A stretch of DNA of 64,000 nucleotides from Leptobrachium leishanense (lineage: Eukaryota > Chordata > Amphibia > Anura > Megophryidae), in assembly GCA_009667805.1 (NCBI GenBank), contig CM019067.1, positions 67,626,637 to 67,690,636 of the forward strand. The letters run 5' to 3'. The position numbers were made by a program, and so were the translations under genes. Positions 49,848 to 60,689 of this stretch are shown here, piece after piece. A model generated the notes under the pieces. It was not told the origin of the DNA and made no database searches. It saw nothing but the letters and a program-made list of their open reading frames with translations. Positions within the stretch are counted from its first letter, which is position 1. The number at the start of each line of letters is the position of its first letter.

Positions 49848-51117
49848 ACAGCTTTTGCTCACAAAGAGTAAACACCGTTGCTGATCTGCTACCTGATATT
49901 CCTGTTCAGTATTCCTGCTACTACAACCATCATTCCCATCATCCTTCTGCAATCAACCTGGTCAGTTCTCATATTCATCCACCCTCCTCTACCCTTATCC
50001 TCTGTTTATTTTGTGCAAACCACTGCACGCTGGGCTCATACTCTCCTCACCCCTGGTGCCACCCCGGTACCATCCCTAACCCTGACACCGAGTTAGGAGC
50101 ACCGCAGATCGATCGGACAGGGAGAGCAGGCGGTGAGCTGGACATCTTGCAGCAGCTACAGAAAGGCAAGACAGCGGATCCGGTAGCCCAGAGAATCCCA
50201 GCCAAGATCGAGCGGAGAGACGTCCTGGGTCGAGCGGAGCACCAAGTATCTGGCGGATGGGTGAGAGGCCTTCCAGGCCGTTTGTGAATAAAGAAAGCAC
50301 GCTGCTGTTTGTTTCAAAAACCCACAGGGCCCCAACTTGACTAGTCGAAGATACCTCATAAGCAATTCACTGGCCAGTTGAATATTGTACCCGGGTACCA
50401 TCACACACACACCTACATTCTTTGGGACATAACCTGTACGGGACTCACTCCCCAACCACAAAGGGGGTTAAAGATATATTTTTCTCTTTTCTGCTGCGCG
50501 TTCCTCGAATTACGAAGCATCGTATTTCTTTTCCGCTGCGCGTTTCCCGCATTACAAAGTACTGTAAATATATATACGAACACCGTGTTATTCATTATAT
50601 GCCATTTGTTCTAGTAAACTATATAATTTTTAAAATCCACAACGGTGCTGGAGTATATTTATTCCCTAGTGCGGGGAGACTGGCCCGAGGTTCAATTTCA
50701 GCAGCTCCTCCGGGAGTGAGCGCTACAAGTGCATCCATGCGTCCGGCGCACTTTTTCACAGACGACGCGATAGCGGCCATATGGTGCACAATTACGGCTC
50801 TGATTTTTGACGGAGCTAGGAAAAAAAGAGAAATCTGAGTAACCAAAGTTTGCGTCTCTGGACGTTATGTTGGCCGGACATGGTGCATCGTCTGACGTCT
50901 CCTAATCACGCACACACGCCGCTATGCTGACGCAGCGCACTCTGTGCGTCAGTACTAGTGGTTCAACGTTCTCAAAAAAATGCGTTCGTTTGCCACTTGC
51001 GTTGGGCAGCCGTACTTCGTATATTGGCCGTCATTGGACGTCATTTGCTGCTACTACGGCCATAATAATGTGCGGCTGAACGCACGTTCGCACTGCGTTC
51101 ATCCGACCACAGCCTTA

Positions 51118-51774
51118 CAGTTTTCCAGTGTATCAGTTAGTATTTTTGCTGACAGATAAAGGAGTGAGTTGCTGTCAAATTAGCCTAATATGTGTTTGGC
51201 ATGACAGGTGCACTTAAAAATCAAATTTCAGCATATAATGTTAACTTTACCAGTTCTGCTGAGGTAAACATGTCATTAAGTCAAAGCCTGTAATTATCTT
51301 TCCAATAATAGGATTTGCCTTATTGTAACATTAAACTAAACCTTTAACCCTTTCACGCAGGTTAGGTGGTGCCTGGCAGGAAGGCTCAAACGTGAGCCAT
51401 GGCGTAATAGAACTACTCGTTAGTCAGCGGCTGCAGCAGGCCCTTCCTTCGGAATGATACATTTAGAAGCCTCCACCGCAAATTGCAGGAATCTGAATTT
51501 CCTAGTGAGAATGCAATTCCAACTGAATCTTCCCTTTTTGACTTGTCGAAATGCAGACTATCAAGAAAATTTTCACCAGTAGGTTTTAATACCACGATTG
51601 AAACTTTCGTCCACACATTTGATTTGGAGGGAGAGCGGTTCCAATAGGCACAGGGTAAGCATAGATGCAATAACCCCAGATACAAAGGAAAGCTTTGCGG
51701 GAGTTATGCAGTGATAAAACATTGCCTATTATAAACTTTATTGCACTGATAAAGAGCGGTGCCATTGTTGCTAT
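51118..51774. other. Anonymous DNA before the L1 insertion
   Basis: No reading frame, element end or RNA recognised. Confidence 0.45.
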
Positions 51775-51924
51775 AGATACAGCCCTGTATGGGGGGCGGA
51801 GTCTGGACGCCGACCGAGCCGGACGCATGGTGTAGGAGCTCCTGCACCTAGCCGTCAAAACGGAGCATAGCAGCAGCACATAGATCAATTTGACCCACCA
51901 TTTCGATTCCCCCTTACCGGGAGC

Positions 51925-52941
51925 ATGCCGGGAACCACCCGAGGGGACAAAAAAACGGATCCACCGACCCCTGCAGTGGCGCCAATTTTCCAGCGCCGCG
52001 GCCTGGACGACAGCCAAGATGGCGGCCGGATCCGCGGTGAGGACACAGGCCTGGACTCGGTCCCGGGAGGGTCCCAACCAGCGTCTAGAGCTGATATATC
52101 GCAGATTCTGGCCAGGATGGGGGACATGCAAGCGAGTCTGGCGATGGACATTGCTAAAATAGCCACGGAGGTACGTGCGGAAGTAGGGGCCTTGGGCCTA
52201 CGCATTGGAGAATTGGAGGAAGGCACGGGGGACCTCGTGGCGGCTCACAATGAACTGGCGCGCACTACTGACACGTTGTCTCACCGCATGGACCGTATGG
52301 AACTTGCTCTGGAGGATGTCGCCAATAGATCCCGCCGCAACAACATCCGCCTGCGGGGATTGCCCGAATCTGTACAAACACGGGAGCTACACGAGACGGT
52401 GCTGGGCCTTCTCAAACGCTTGGTGCCAGAGGTGCCCCCGGCGAGGTTGCTCATGGACAGGATTCACAGAGCCCTGAGAGCTCCCCGGGCTGACTCCCAA
52501 CAGCCTCGAGATGTCATATTCCGCCTTCATTATTACACAGTTAAGGAGGAAGTCATGCGTAAAAGCAGGGACGTGGACCTGGTGTATGAAGATGTGAAGC
52601 TCGCTCTGTTTCAGGACCTGGCACCGGAGACCTTGCAGCGTCGAAGGGCCTGGCGCCCCATCACAGCCCACCTGAGCCGTCATAACATCCGCTATGCCTG
52701 GGGCTTCCCGTTCAAACTCTTGGCCTTCGCTGGTGGTAAAACCTCCACTCTCACCCTGCAGTCAGACCCGCAGCAATTCTTCACCCGCCTGGATTGCCCC
52801 CCTTACCGGACGCGGGTAACCTGCTCCCATCCCCCTCCCCGGCACCTCAGCTTACACCGCGCTGGGAGAAGGTGCCCTCCCGGATTCGAGAGGAGGGGGA
52901 CAGGGATCCCGGCTGAGATGACGGGGAAACCTTGGTGGTGA
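51925..52941 (+). CDS. L1 ORF1 RNA-binding protein, 338 aa, intact
   Basis: ORF1p coats the element RNA and acts as a nucleic-acid chaperone in the ribonucleoprotein. The start is the first ATG of the leader, MPGTTRGDKK. The N-terminal 60 residues are disordered and polar. A coiled coil follows (about residues 60-130, with heptad-like GLRIGELEEGTGDLVAAHNE and HRMDRMELALEDVANRS). The RRM-like domain opens with the diagnostic RRNNIRLRGLPE (about residue 133), and the C-terminal domain contains DVIFRLHYYTVKEEVMRKS, FQDLAPETLQRRRAWRP and GFPFKLLAF. The length matches vertebrate L1 ORF1 proteins. The last 60 residues are Pro/Arg-rich. No frame lesion. Confidence 0.93.
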   Translation: MPGTTRGDKKTDPPTPAVAPIFQRRGLDDSQDGGRIRGEDTGLDSVPGGSQPASRADISQILARMGDMQASLAMDIAKIATEVRAEVGALGLRIGELEEGTGDLVAAHNELARTTDTLSHRMDRMELALEDVANRSRRNNIRLRGLPESVQTRELHETVLGLLKRLVPEVPPARLLMDRIHRALRAPRADSQQPRDVIFRLHYYTVKEEVMRKSRDVDLVYEDVKLALFQDLAPETLQRRRAWRPITAHLSRHNIRYAWGFPFKLLAFAGGKTSTLTLQSDPQQFFTRLDCPPYRTRVTCSHPPPRHLSLHRAGRRCPPGFERRGTGIPAEMTGKPWW

Positions 52942-53427
52942 TATTGATTTTTCTCTTTTTGTTTACTTGCCCACATGGTATCAGGTGGTTGCATTAGCTG
53001 AGTTGTGAAGGTTCCCCAAGTGATATATAACCCTGTAATGTTCGGCTGTTAATGTTCATGATAATGGTGGGGATACTGTCGTTATTGTAAAGTTTTGTAA
53101 TGCTGTTTTTAGATAGTTTTTTCATGCTCCGTTACTTGCTCGGTGACGTCCGTTCTGCGATCCTACTGGTCTTCAACCAGGGTCGCGTCTCCTTTCTGAC
53201 CATCCATGGTCGTTCTGGCAATGGATAAGTCCGGAAGTTTTTTCTCTCCTCCTTTTTCTTTATGTGTCTTCTTCTTCTCTCTCATCTTTTCCTCCCCTCC
53301 CTCACCTCCCGGTCTCTTACCCCCTTTGTCCCTCTGTCTCCTTTCCCCCCATTGGGGTCCTCAGGGGTGCCGCCCTGTCCTGTGTACCTGATCTGGCCTG
53401 CCCGTGGCGTTCCCCCCCACTCCGCCC

Positions 53428-56400
53428 ATGAATCCTGAATGCCATATTTTGTCCCAGAATGTTAAGGGACTAAATTCCCCTACGAAGAGGAGATTGGTCC
53501 TCCGAGAATTAAAACGCGCACGATGCCAGATAGCATTCCTGCAGGAAACGCATTTTGCCCGGGCACGCCAGTTCAGTCTCACAGACCGCACCTTCCCACG
53601 CTCCTTTTTCACCTCCAGCACCGGTAAACGCCGGGGGGTGGCGATTTTACTACATAAAGCATGCCAGATGACGGTTCAACATGTGGATAGAGATGATGAG
53701 GGCAGGTATATCCTAATCCGGGGGACAATTAATAATGTGGCTATCTCTTTGCTGAATATTTATGCCCCCAACACCCCGGAAGATTCTTTCTGGGCCCACC
53801 TTACGACGCTCCTGCAGCTGACGGAAGGCTCCTTTCTGGTCATGGGGGGGGACTTTAACGCGGCCCCAGCGCCAGCAATCGACCGGAAATCAGGGGCGCT
53901 AGGTGCCAGACTTACGGCGTCTCCTCAGGATGCGTTGCTAGCTCGGTTTATACATGATACGCAGCTGCTCGACATTTGGCGACTCCATCACCCAGGAGAC
54001 CACGATTTCTCCTTTTATTCTCACCCCCACTCCTCATACTCAAGGATAGACCTGTTCTTGTTACCAACCAGAACGATCCCATTAACTACCCGCTCGGCGA
54101 TAGGCTCCATTAGTTGGTCGGACCATGCGCCCGTATCTATATGGGTGAAACTGCCGGGTGCTCGATCGGGCTGGTCCTGGCGCCTCAACTCTTCCATCTT
54201 ACAATCGGCAGCAGTGCTGGAAGAAGTGTCTGCCCACTTGGACAGATACTTTGAGGAGAATGACCTAGACGATATTGGTCCTGACTCCCTGTGGCTGGCC
54301 CATAAGGCGGTCATGCGAGGCCACCTGATCCAGATTGGTAGCAGGCTGAAGAGGGAGAGGATGAGTCTGCTGGTAGAACTTCAGGAGAGGCTAGCTGACC
54401 GGGAAGCAGCGCACAAGTCCTCTCACTCTCAGGCTGATTTTGATGCCCTGACAACTGTACGCCGGGAACTCCGGTCAGCCTTACTGACGGATGTGGCCCG
54501 GTCCTTAGCCTGGACCAGGCGGACCTTTTATGAATATTCTAACAAGGCACATACTATGTTAGTGCGCAAATTGAGGAACCAAACTAGATCCAAACTGGTG
54601 ACCTCGGCCCGTACGCCCCAGGGTTCGATCACTACTATCCCCAGCGAGGTAAACCAGATTTTTACTGCGTACTTTAAACAATTATATAACCACTCCCCGG
54701 ATCACTCCCTCCGCAATCTTGAACACGTGCGGGAGGTGCAGGAATTTCTGGCCACGTGGAAAGGCCCGGAGCTCCCCCCCCCTCTTGCTGGAGGGGTTGG
54801 GATCAGCAGTCTCAGAAGCCGAGGTGGCTTCAGTGATTAAACAAATGAAACCTCATAAGGCCCCGGGCCCGGACGGGTTTACGGCTTTTTATTATAAAAA
54901 ATTCTCTCCTCACTTGAGCAAATATCTAGTTAAACTATATAATGGAATTTTGGAGGGGCGACCGGTGCCTCCAGATTTCCTCCGATCTGATGTGATATTG
55001 ATTCCTAAAGAGGGCAAAGATCCTTCCTTCCCCCACAATAATAGACCGATCTCTTTACTAAATGTGGATTATAAGATATTTACGAAAATCCTGGCCAACA
55101 GACTAGGAGCACTCCTCCCCTCCATTATTCACCCGGACCAGGTCGGGTTCATTCCCACGAGGCAGGCATATGAAAATACAAGGAGAAACGTGGTCCTGAT
55201 CGAGAGAGCCCGCGCAACGGGGACGCCTTCTCTGCTCCTCTCCTTGGATGCGGAGAAGGCGTTCGATAGGGTGGGCTGGCCTTATTTATTTCACCTACTG
55301 GAACACTGGGGATTTCCCCCTGGCTTTTGCGCTGCTATCCAGGTCCTGTATAATTCCCCCCTTACAAAAATAATCACCACGGGGGCCTCCCCGGAACCTT
55401 TCCCCATAGGGAATGGAACGCGACAGGGTTGCCCCCTGTCACCCATGCTCTTCGCTCTAGCCCTTGAGCCCCTGCTGGATAAATTACGGTCCTCCCCGTC
55501 TATCACGGGTTTACAGATTGGGGGGGAGGAATTCCTGGTGTCAGCATATGCGGACGACCTTCTCCTGACCATCACGGACCCGGTCCATTCTGTGCCCCAT
55601 TTGCTCTCCCTTCTTCGGGATTTCTTGGATATTTCCGGGTTTAAGATCAATATAGATAAATCTCGCGCGTTGCCGATAGGCATACCAAAACCGGAGGTTG
55701 ACCGGTTGCGTCTCCTCACGGGATTTCACTTCTCCACCTCTTCTCTCACATATCTGGGAGTGACGCTGACCAGTGATCCCGCAGCAATGATTAGAGCTAA
55801 CTACGATGTACTGATCCAACGTCTTATAGCTGATATGGACACTTGGGATGCCTTTAATGTCTCCTGGGTGGGTCGTATTGCTAGCGTAAAAATGAATCTA
55901 CTCCCTCGAATCCTGTACTTGTTCCAAACCCTCCCGGTGCCTGTCCCTCCGGCCTCGTTGGCGCATCTACAGTCCCATGTGGACCGGTTCATCTGGCATA
56001 ATAAACGTCATAGGGTGGCTAGAAGAGTGTTACATAGACCGAGGGCGGTGGGAGGTTTGGGAGTTCCGAGTTTGTTACAATATTATCATGCTGCCCAACT
56101 AGCACAGTTTGTTTCCTTTCATGCACCACCTGGTACGCACCGTTGGGCGGACTTAGAGTCGCATCTCTTTGCTCCTGACTTGCCGCAGTTCTATTTTTGG
56201 CTTCCCAAAACCTATCGTCCAATCCTTCGTTCCACCTGCACTGCCACCATTAACTCTCTCCACATTTGGGACACTGTGAACCGTCGCTTCACTTTTGCCA
56301 GAGAACACTCAGCTATGATGCCTTTTCTCCGCAACCGAAAGTTTCAACCGGGCCTATGCCCTCGCCCTTTTGCAAATCTGGAAGACTTGGGCCTTCAGAG

Positions 56401-57226
56401 GATCCACCACCTTTACTCAGCGGGGGCACCGCTTCAGTTTGAGACCGTCCGACAGAGAGGTCCGGTGGGACCAGCGGACTTCTTTCGCTACCTACAGATC
56501 ATGGACTATGCGCAGACGCCTGAAGTCCGTACGGCCACCACGTCTTCCTTGACGGCGTTTGAGGCTCGCTGTAATGACGCTCGCATCACGAAATCAATGA
56601 TATCCTCGCTTTATGTCTCCCTCTGTTCAGGCTCTCCAATCTGGGGGGACCCAACTTATGTTGCACGCTGGGAGCGTGATGTGGGGGATGCCCTGCCCAG
56701 TGAAGAATGGGAGGATATTTGGGACAATGTGGCTCACTGCTCCATCAATGTGGCCCATCAGGAACAGGCTTACAAGATGCTGTTTCGCTGGTATGTTACC
56801 CCCTCACAACTTTCTCACATGGACGGGTCTTCCTCTGACTTATGCTGGAGAGGTTGCGGCACTAAGGGCTCGTTCTACCACATGTGGTGGACATGCCCCC
56901 TGATCCGACACTTTTGGCTTCAAATTCATGCTCTCATCCAAGAGGTCCTACAGTGTGGAGTGGCTTTAGACCCATGGACATTCCTTCTTCACTGCACCCA
57001 GGACACCCTATCGAGACCGGAGAATAAGCTGTTGCATAAAATAGTCATGGCGGCTAGAAGAGCGGTGGCCCAAGGCTGGAGATCTGTGTCCCTTCCGTCT
57101 ATGGCGCAGGTGTACCTTCGGATTAGAGATAATATGGACATGGATCGTTTATCGGCTCTTGTACATGGTACCATGCCCCAACATAGTAAGATTTGGGACC
57201 CCTGGCTGGAGTTTGATGTGGGTTAA
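53428..57226 (+). pseudogene. L1 ORF2 (endonuclease-RT), one 1-bp frameshift
   Basis: I place the start at the ATG at 53428 (MNPECHILSQNVKGLNS), since the frame upstream opens only with GTG. The endonuclease has SQNVKGLN, FLQETHF, NIYAPN, MGGDFNAA, YSRIDLFLLP and SWSDHAPVSIW, all the catalytic blocks. The frame changes at a C9 run (54774-54782); one C fewer would give a single frame of about 1265 codons. RT: PHKAPGPDGFTAFYY, RPISLLNVDYKI, LSLDAEKAFDRVGW, GTRQGCPLSPMLFALALEP and VSAYADDLLLTI, intact catalytic Asps. The C-terminus has a knuckle CWRGCG ... FYHMWWTCPLIRHFW. Length and motif set are normal for L1. Confidence 0.94.
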
Positions 57227-57708
57227 GAGCTGGACTGCTTGTTTTTCTGGCGGGATATGATACCTGGGTTATGCACTCCTTTGGGGCGGCACCCTATCCC
57301 CCTTCCCCCCTCCTCCCCCCTTATGAGGTCTCTTCCTCTCTCTTTTTCCTCCATGTTTGTGCTTCTTTGATCTTTTTCTTATTTCTTCTTTTACCCCCTC
57401 TTCGGGGCCTCCCCCCTGCGGTCCTATGGCAGGGGCTCCTCAGGGCTAACCAGTAGCAATCTCTAAAATTGTGGTTTTGTGATAAGATGCCCTTGTTGTC
57501 TTTGAAAAATGGAAAATAAAGAATTATAAAAAAAAAAAAGATACAGCCCTGTATCTCAAAAGGGATGCTTATAGACAGTTAAATATCGAATCGCTTTATT
57601 CTAAACTGATTATGATCCTTGCCAGGAAATTCAGAGAGAAATCAAAAAGGTATTGTGGCTCAGTAAGAAGGTAACGTAGAATAAAAAGAAGGCATTTAAA
57701 GCTTTTAA

Positions 57709-57909
57709 CCCTTTCACTGCTGAGGACGTGTGGGGAATGTCCTCATTGACTCCTTAGGAAAGATAGGGGGTTCCTTTGGCCAGAGCATGGCCTTTCCAAT
57801 GATACCACACATGACCATGTTCGAAGTAAAGAAAAAATAAATAAATAATTTTTTTTTAAAAAGAAAAACATGTTTTTTTAAAACCTGAAATGGTTCAGCA
57901 GTGAAGGGG
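57709..57909. mobile_element. TTAA-flanked MITE, 201 bp, complete
   Basis: Ends CCCTTTCACTGCTGA and TTCAGCAGTGAAGGGG are inverted repeats between two TTAA sites (57705-57708 and 57910-57913). The inside has GGCCTTTCCAATGATACCA. This compact copy defines the family's termini. It interrupts a CR1 ORF2. Confidence 0.92.
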
Positions 57910-58221
57910 TTAAAGCTGATAAATTTGAGGCATCCTATAAAGCATAAAAAGCAGCCAATAAAGCATGTAAAAAAGCTATTAGATGGGCTAAACTAAAAAA
58001 TGAAAGAGAGATAGTCAAAGAGAGCAAGACCAACCCTAAAAGATTCTGTAGGCACATAAATTAAAAAAAAAAACCAAGAGTGAAAATGTAGGTTCACTAA
58101 AATCTGAGACCGGAGTATTATTAACTGAAGATCGAGATAAATAATCATTCAAAATTTCTGCCTTTTTTTCAGTATTTAGCAAAGAGAAACCTGTAACAGG
58201 AGACATGCAATTCATTCATAA

Positions 58222-58493
58222 AAACTTACTTACGCTCCCTTAAGACATTCCTATTTAGGGAAGCTTACCACCCGACTCACTGACGCAACAGTCCATCACT
58301 CTCACCTTGCAGCCCTCTCCTCCTGTTTCCACCCCCAACCCTTCTAGATTGTGAGTGCCAACGGGAATAGGCCCCTTGTTTCCACCTGTACCGGTTTGTC
58401 AATTGTTGTTCAATGTATTGTAACCCTGACTATATTTTGCCCATTGCACAGAGCTGCGGAATATGCTGGCGCTTTATAAAAAATAATAATAAA
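58222..58493 (+). pseudogene. L2-type LINE 3' end, 5'-truncated
   Basis: Begins in the C-terminal coding tail (CGCTCCCTTAAGACATTCCT) and ends GCTGCGGAATATGCTGGCGC, TTTATAAAAAATAATAATAA. It matches the copy at 47186-47682 but starts about 200 bp later in the element, so it is an independent insertion in the CR1 ORF2. Confidence 0.88.
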
Positions 58494-60079
58494 ATGTGAT
58501 TGCTGCAAAAAACTTGTCTTGAGTCAACCAATTAAACAGAGTGAATGTGAACAAAGCCCCAGGGCAGGATAGAATTCACCCTCGAGTACTGAGGGAGCTA
58601 TGTGTTGAAATATGTAAACCTCTGTTCTTAATCTTTCAAGAATCATTTCTTTCAGGAATTGTACCAGAGGATTGGAAAAAAGCCAAATATTCAAGAAAAG
58701 GTTTAAAATGTCTGCCTGGGAATTATAGACCTTTGAGCTTAACATCTATAGCAGGGAAAGTATTTGAGGGGTTACTAAGGGATAATATTCAGGAATTTAT
58801 TGGGAGGTATAATGTAATTAGCAAAAATCAGCATGGTTTTATGAAACAGTTCATGTCAGACTAACCTAATTGCATTCTATGAGGAAGTGTCAGTATAGAT
58901 CAGGGGGTCGCAGTGGATGTAATTTACTTGGATTTTGACAACGTTTTCGACACAGTTCCAAACAAGAGCTTACTATTTAAATTAACAAAAATTGGTCTAG
59001 ATGAAAATGCATGTCCTTGGATAGAAAACTGGTTAAAAGATAGGGTACAGAGAGGGGTCATAAATGGTAAATTTTTGAAGATGACATCAGTGGTAAGTGG
59101 TGTCCCTCGTGGGTCTGTTATAGGACCAAGTCTATACAATTTATTAATAAATTACTTTGAAATAGGCATTGAAAGTCATGTATCAGTGTTTGCAGATGAC
59201 ACAAAACTAGGAAAAGTAATACAGTGTGAACAGGATGTTACTTCGCTGCAGAGGGATTTAGATACTGTAGATGAAATTTAAATGTAGATAAATGCAAAGT
59301 TATGCATTTGAGTGAAGAACACGCAAGCAACTTATAACCTAAATAGCACGAAGTTAGGGAAATCAAAGCAAAGAAGGATTTGGGAATAATCAGACTTCAA
59401 ACTAAGTAACAATGCCCAATGTCAAACAGCAGCCGCCAAGGCCAGCAAGGTATTGACATGCAAACATAATTTTGCCTCTGTATAAATCAATGGTCAGACC
59501 GCACCTTGAATATACCGTGAAATTTTGGGCACCTGTCTTAAGAAAAGATATTATAGCGCTAGAAAAAGTGCAGAGACGGGCAACTAAATTAATAAGGGGA
59601 ATGGAAGGTTTAAGCTATGAGGAAAGGCTAACAAGATTAAACCTGTTTAGTTTAGAGAAACGGCGCCTTAGAGGGGATCTGATAACCTTATATATATATA
59701 TATATACGGGACCATTATAAACCAATGTCTGGAAACCTATTCATTAACAGGACAATACACAGGACACAAGGTCACTTATTTAGACTGGACGAAAGGAAAT
59801 TCAGCCTAAAGCATAGGAAGGGTTATTTCACGGTGCAGAACAAAAAGGCTGTGGAATTTTCCTGTTGAGGTGGTTGGGTCAGACACTGTACAGACTTTTA
59901 AACAATGACTGGATGACTTCATACAAAAACATAATATGTGGGTAAAAGCTTCTTGATCCAAGGAGCCATTCTGGGGTCAAGAAGGAAATTTTTTCCCCAG
60001 TATTCTGCATATTGGCGAGCGCTTCAGACTGAGTTTTTAGCCTTCTTTCGGATCAACAGCAGTAGGTGATCTGTGAAAT

Positions 60080-60390
60080 GCGTCCATCGGGTTCAGCCTG
60101 TCTTTTTTCAGCCTATGTAATGGATATATTACGGATGGTTCATTGGAACGCAATTTGATTTCCAAACAAGAACATGAATTTTTGAATTTTGCTTTTCCTA
60201 AAATGCCGTGTTTGGATTTGTTACCCAAGATACATAAGGATCTTGAGAATCCTCCTGGTAGACTCATTGTCTGAGGTTGTGGGTCAGCCTGTGTATTTTT
60301 CTTGATGTCCATCTACAGCCATTGGTGCTGGATACCAGGTATTATCTGAGCGATACTTCAGATTTTATCACCAAGATCCAGAACTTATAA
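60080..60390 (+). pseudogene. Penelope-like element 2, RT part 1
   Basis: Translation shows GYITDGSLERNLISKQEHEF, KMPCLDLLPKIHKDLENPPG and RLIV, the LPKxHK...GRPIVS region of Penelope reverse transcriptase. A stop follows RLIV. Frame changes occur downstream, ending DTSDFITKIQNL immediately before the inserted foldback element at 60391. Confidence 0.82.
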
Positions 60391-60689
60391 ACAGGGTGGC
60401 CGTAAAGTCTCTTTACAATTTCAAAAATTACAAAGGCAAATGAAAAGACCGATAAATATATGCGTCTGATTTTGTAATCAATTTCACTTAAGTTTTTTTT
60501 GCCTGATTTAATACACCTCTACAGGGGCACCATTAGTTGCACGAAGCACATCAAGACGGTATGCGATTTCTTGTACCATACCCTCATTGGTGGCAATGGT
60601 ATCAGTGATCCTCTGATTTAGATTAGTGATGTCCCGTACACGATATCTTTAATATAACCCCATAGAAAGAAGCCATTTTTCTTTGGCAA

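Larger units (their letters stand above)
46100..50087 (+). mobile_element. Pol-less Ty3/Gypsy-type LTR element
   Basis: 5' LTR 46100-46511 and 3' LTR 48538-50087 (the latter interrupted by LTR B). Both run from TGTCATG to CCCTAACCCTGACA. The element is flanked by a perfect 5-bp CCGAG duplication. A polypurine tract AAGGGGGAGG precedes the 3' LTR (48525-48534). Apart from a 7-bp difference near the 5' tip, C-run length and about one substitution (CTCAGCCCC / CTCGGCCCC), the two LTRs look identical, so the insertion is young. The internal region codes for a zinc-knuckle Gag-like protein and an unknown acidic protein but no protease, RT or integrase, so it must be mobilised by a relative. Confidence 0.92.
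45768..50727 (+). mobile_element. Solo LTR A (TGTAGCGCT family), split by Gypsy element
   Basis: Starts TGTAGCGCTGTG at 45768 and ends GAGTGAGCGCTACA at 50727, flanked by AGTG. The two pieces are 45768-46099 and 50088-50727, about 0.97 kb together. The last 90 bp are close to those of LTR B (TATTTATTCCCTAGTGCGGG and GCTCCTCCGGGAGTGAGC). The CCGAG at 46095-46099 and 50088-50092 is the duplication made by the Gypsy element inserted into it. Confidence 0.9.
45720..51115. mobile_element. TA-flanked AGGCTAGGGTCAGACG MITE, split by LTR nest
   Basis: The left end AGGCTAGGGTCAGACGAGTGC starts at 45720 and the right end CGTTCATCCGACCACAGCCT finishes at 51115, flanked by TA (45718-45719 and 51116-51117). 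An unsplit sister copy is at 60974-61361. The left piece is 45720-45767 and the right piece 50728-51115; everything between is inserted LTR elements. The AGTG at both junctions (45764-45767 and 50728-50731) is the duplication of the first insertion. Confidence 0.9.
51791..57538 (+). mobile_element. Full-length L1 LINE, 5.75 kb
   Basis: A perfect 16-bp duplication AGATACAGCCCTGTAT flanks the element (51775-51790 and 57539-57554). The 5' end is GGGGGGCGGAGTCTGG with a 134-bp leader. Order: ORF1 (51925-52941), a 487-bp pyrimidine-rich spacer, ORF2 (53428-57226), a 3' UTR, AATAAA at 57515-57520 and poly(A). An intact 5' end, an exact duplication and open frames all point to a recent insertion. 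The only coding lesion I can see is one extra base in a C9 run of ORF2. The clade is L1 or the related Tx1 group. Confidence 0.95.
57555..60070 (+). pseudogene. Second CR1-type LINE, decayed ORF2
   Basis: Linker and RT of a CR1-group ORF2 of a different subfamily from the 17.9-kb copy. Visible: KKAIRWAKLKNEREIVKE (about 57972), then NKAPGQDRIHPRVLREL and GNYRPLSLTSIAGKVFE (58541-58864), DVIYLDFDNVFDTVPNKS (motif A) and VSGVPRGSVIGPSLYN, VSVFADDTKLGK (58913-59281), and [19 protein letters not shown] to [13 protein letters not shown] (59472-59720). The 3' UTR ends near 60070 (CTTTCGGATCAACAGCAGTA). It is interrupted by a TTAA MITE (57709-57909) and an L2 3' end (58222-58493), and has several frameshifts. 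The 5' end is cut near the L1 insertion site. Confidence 0.88.
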
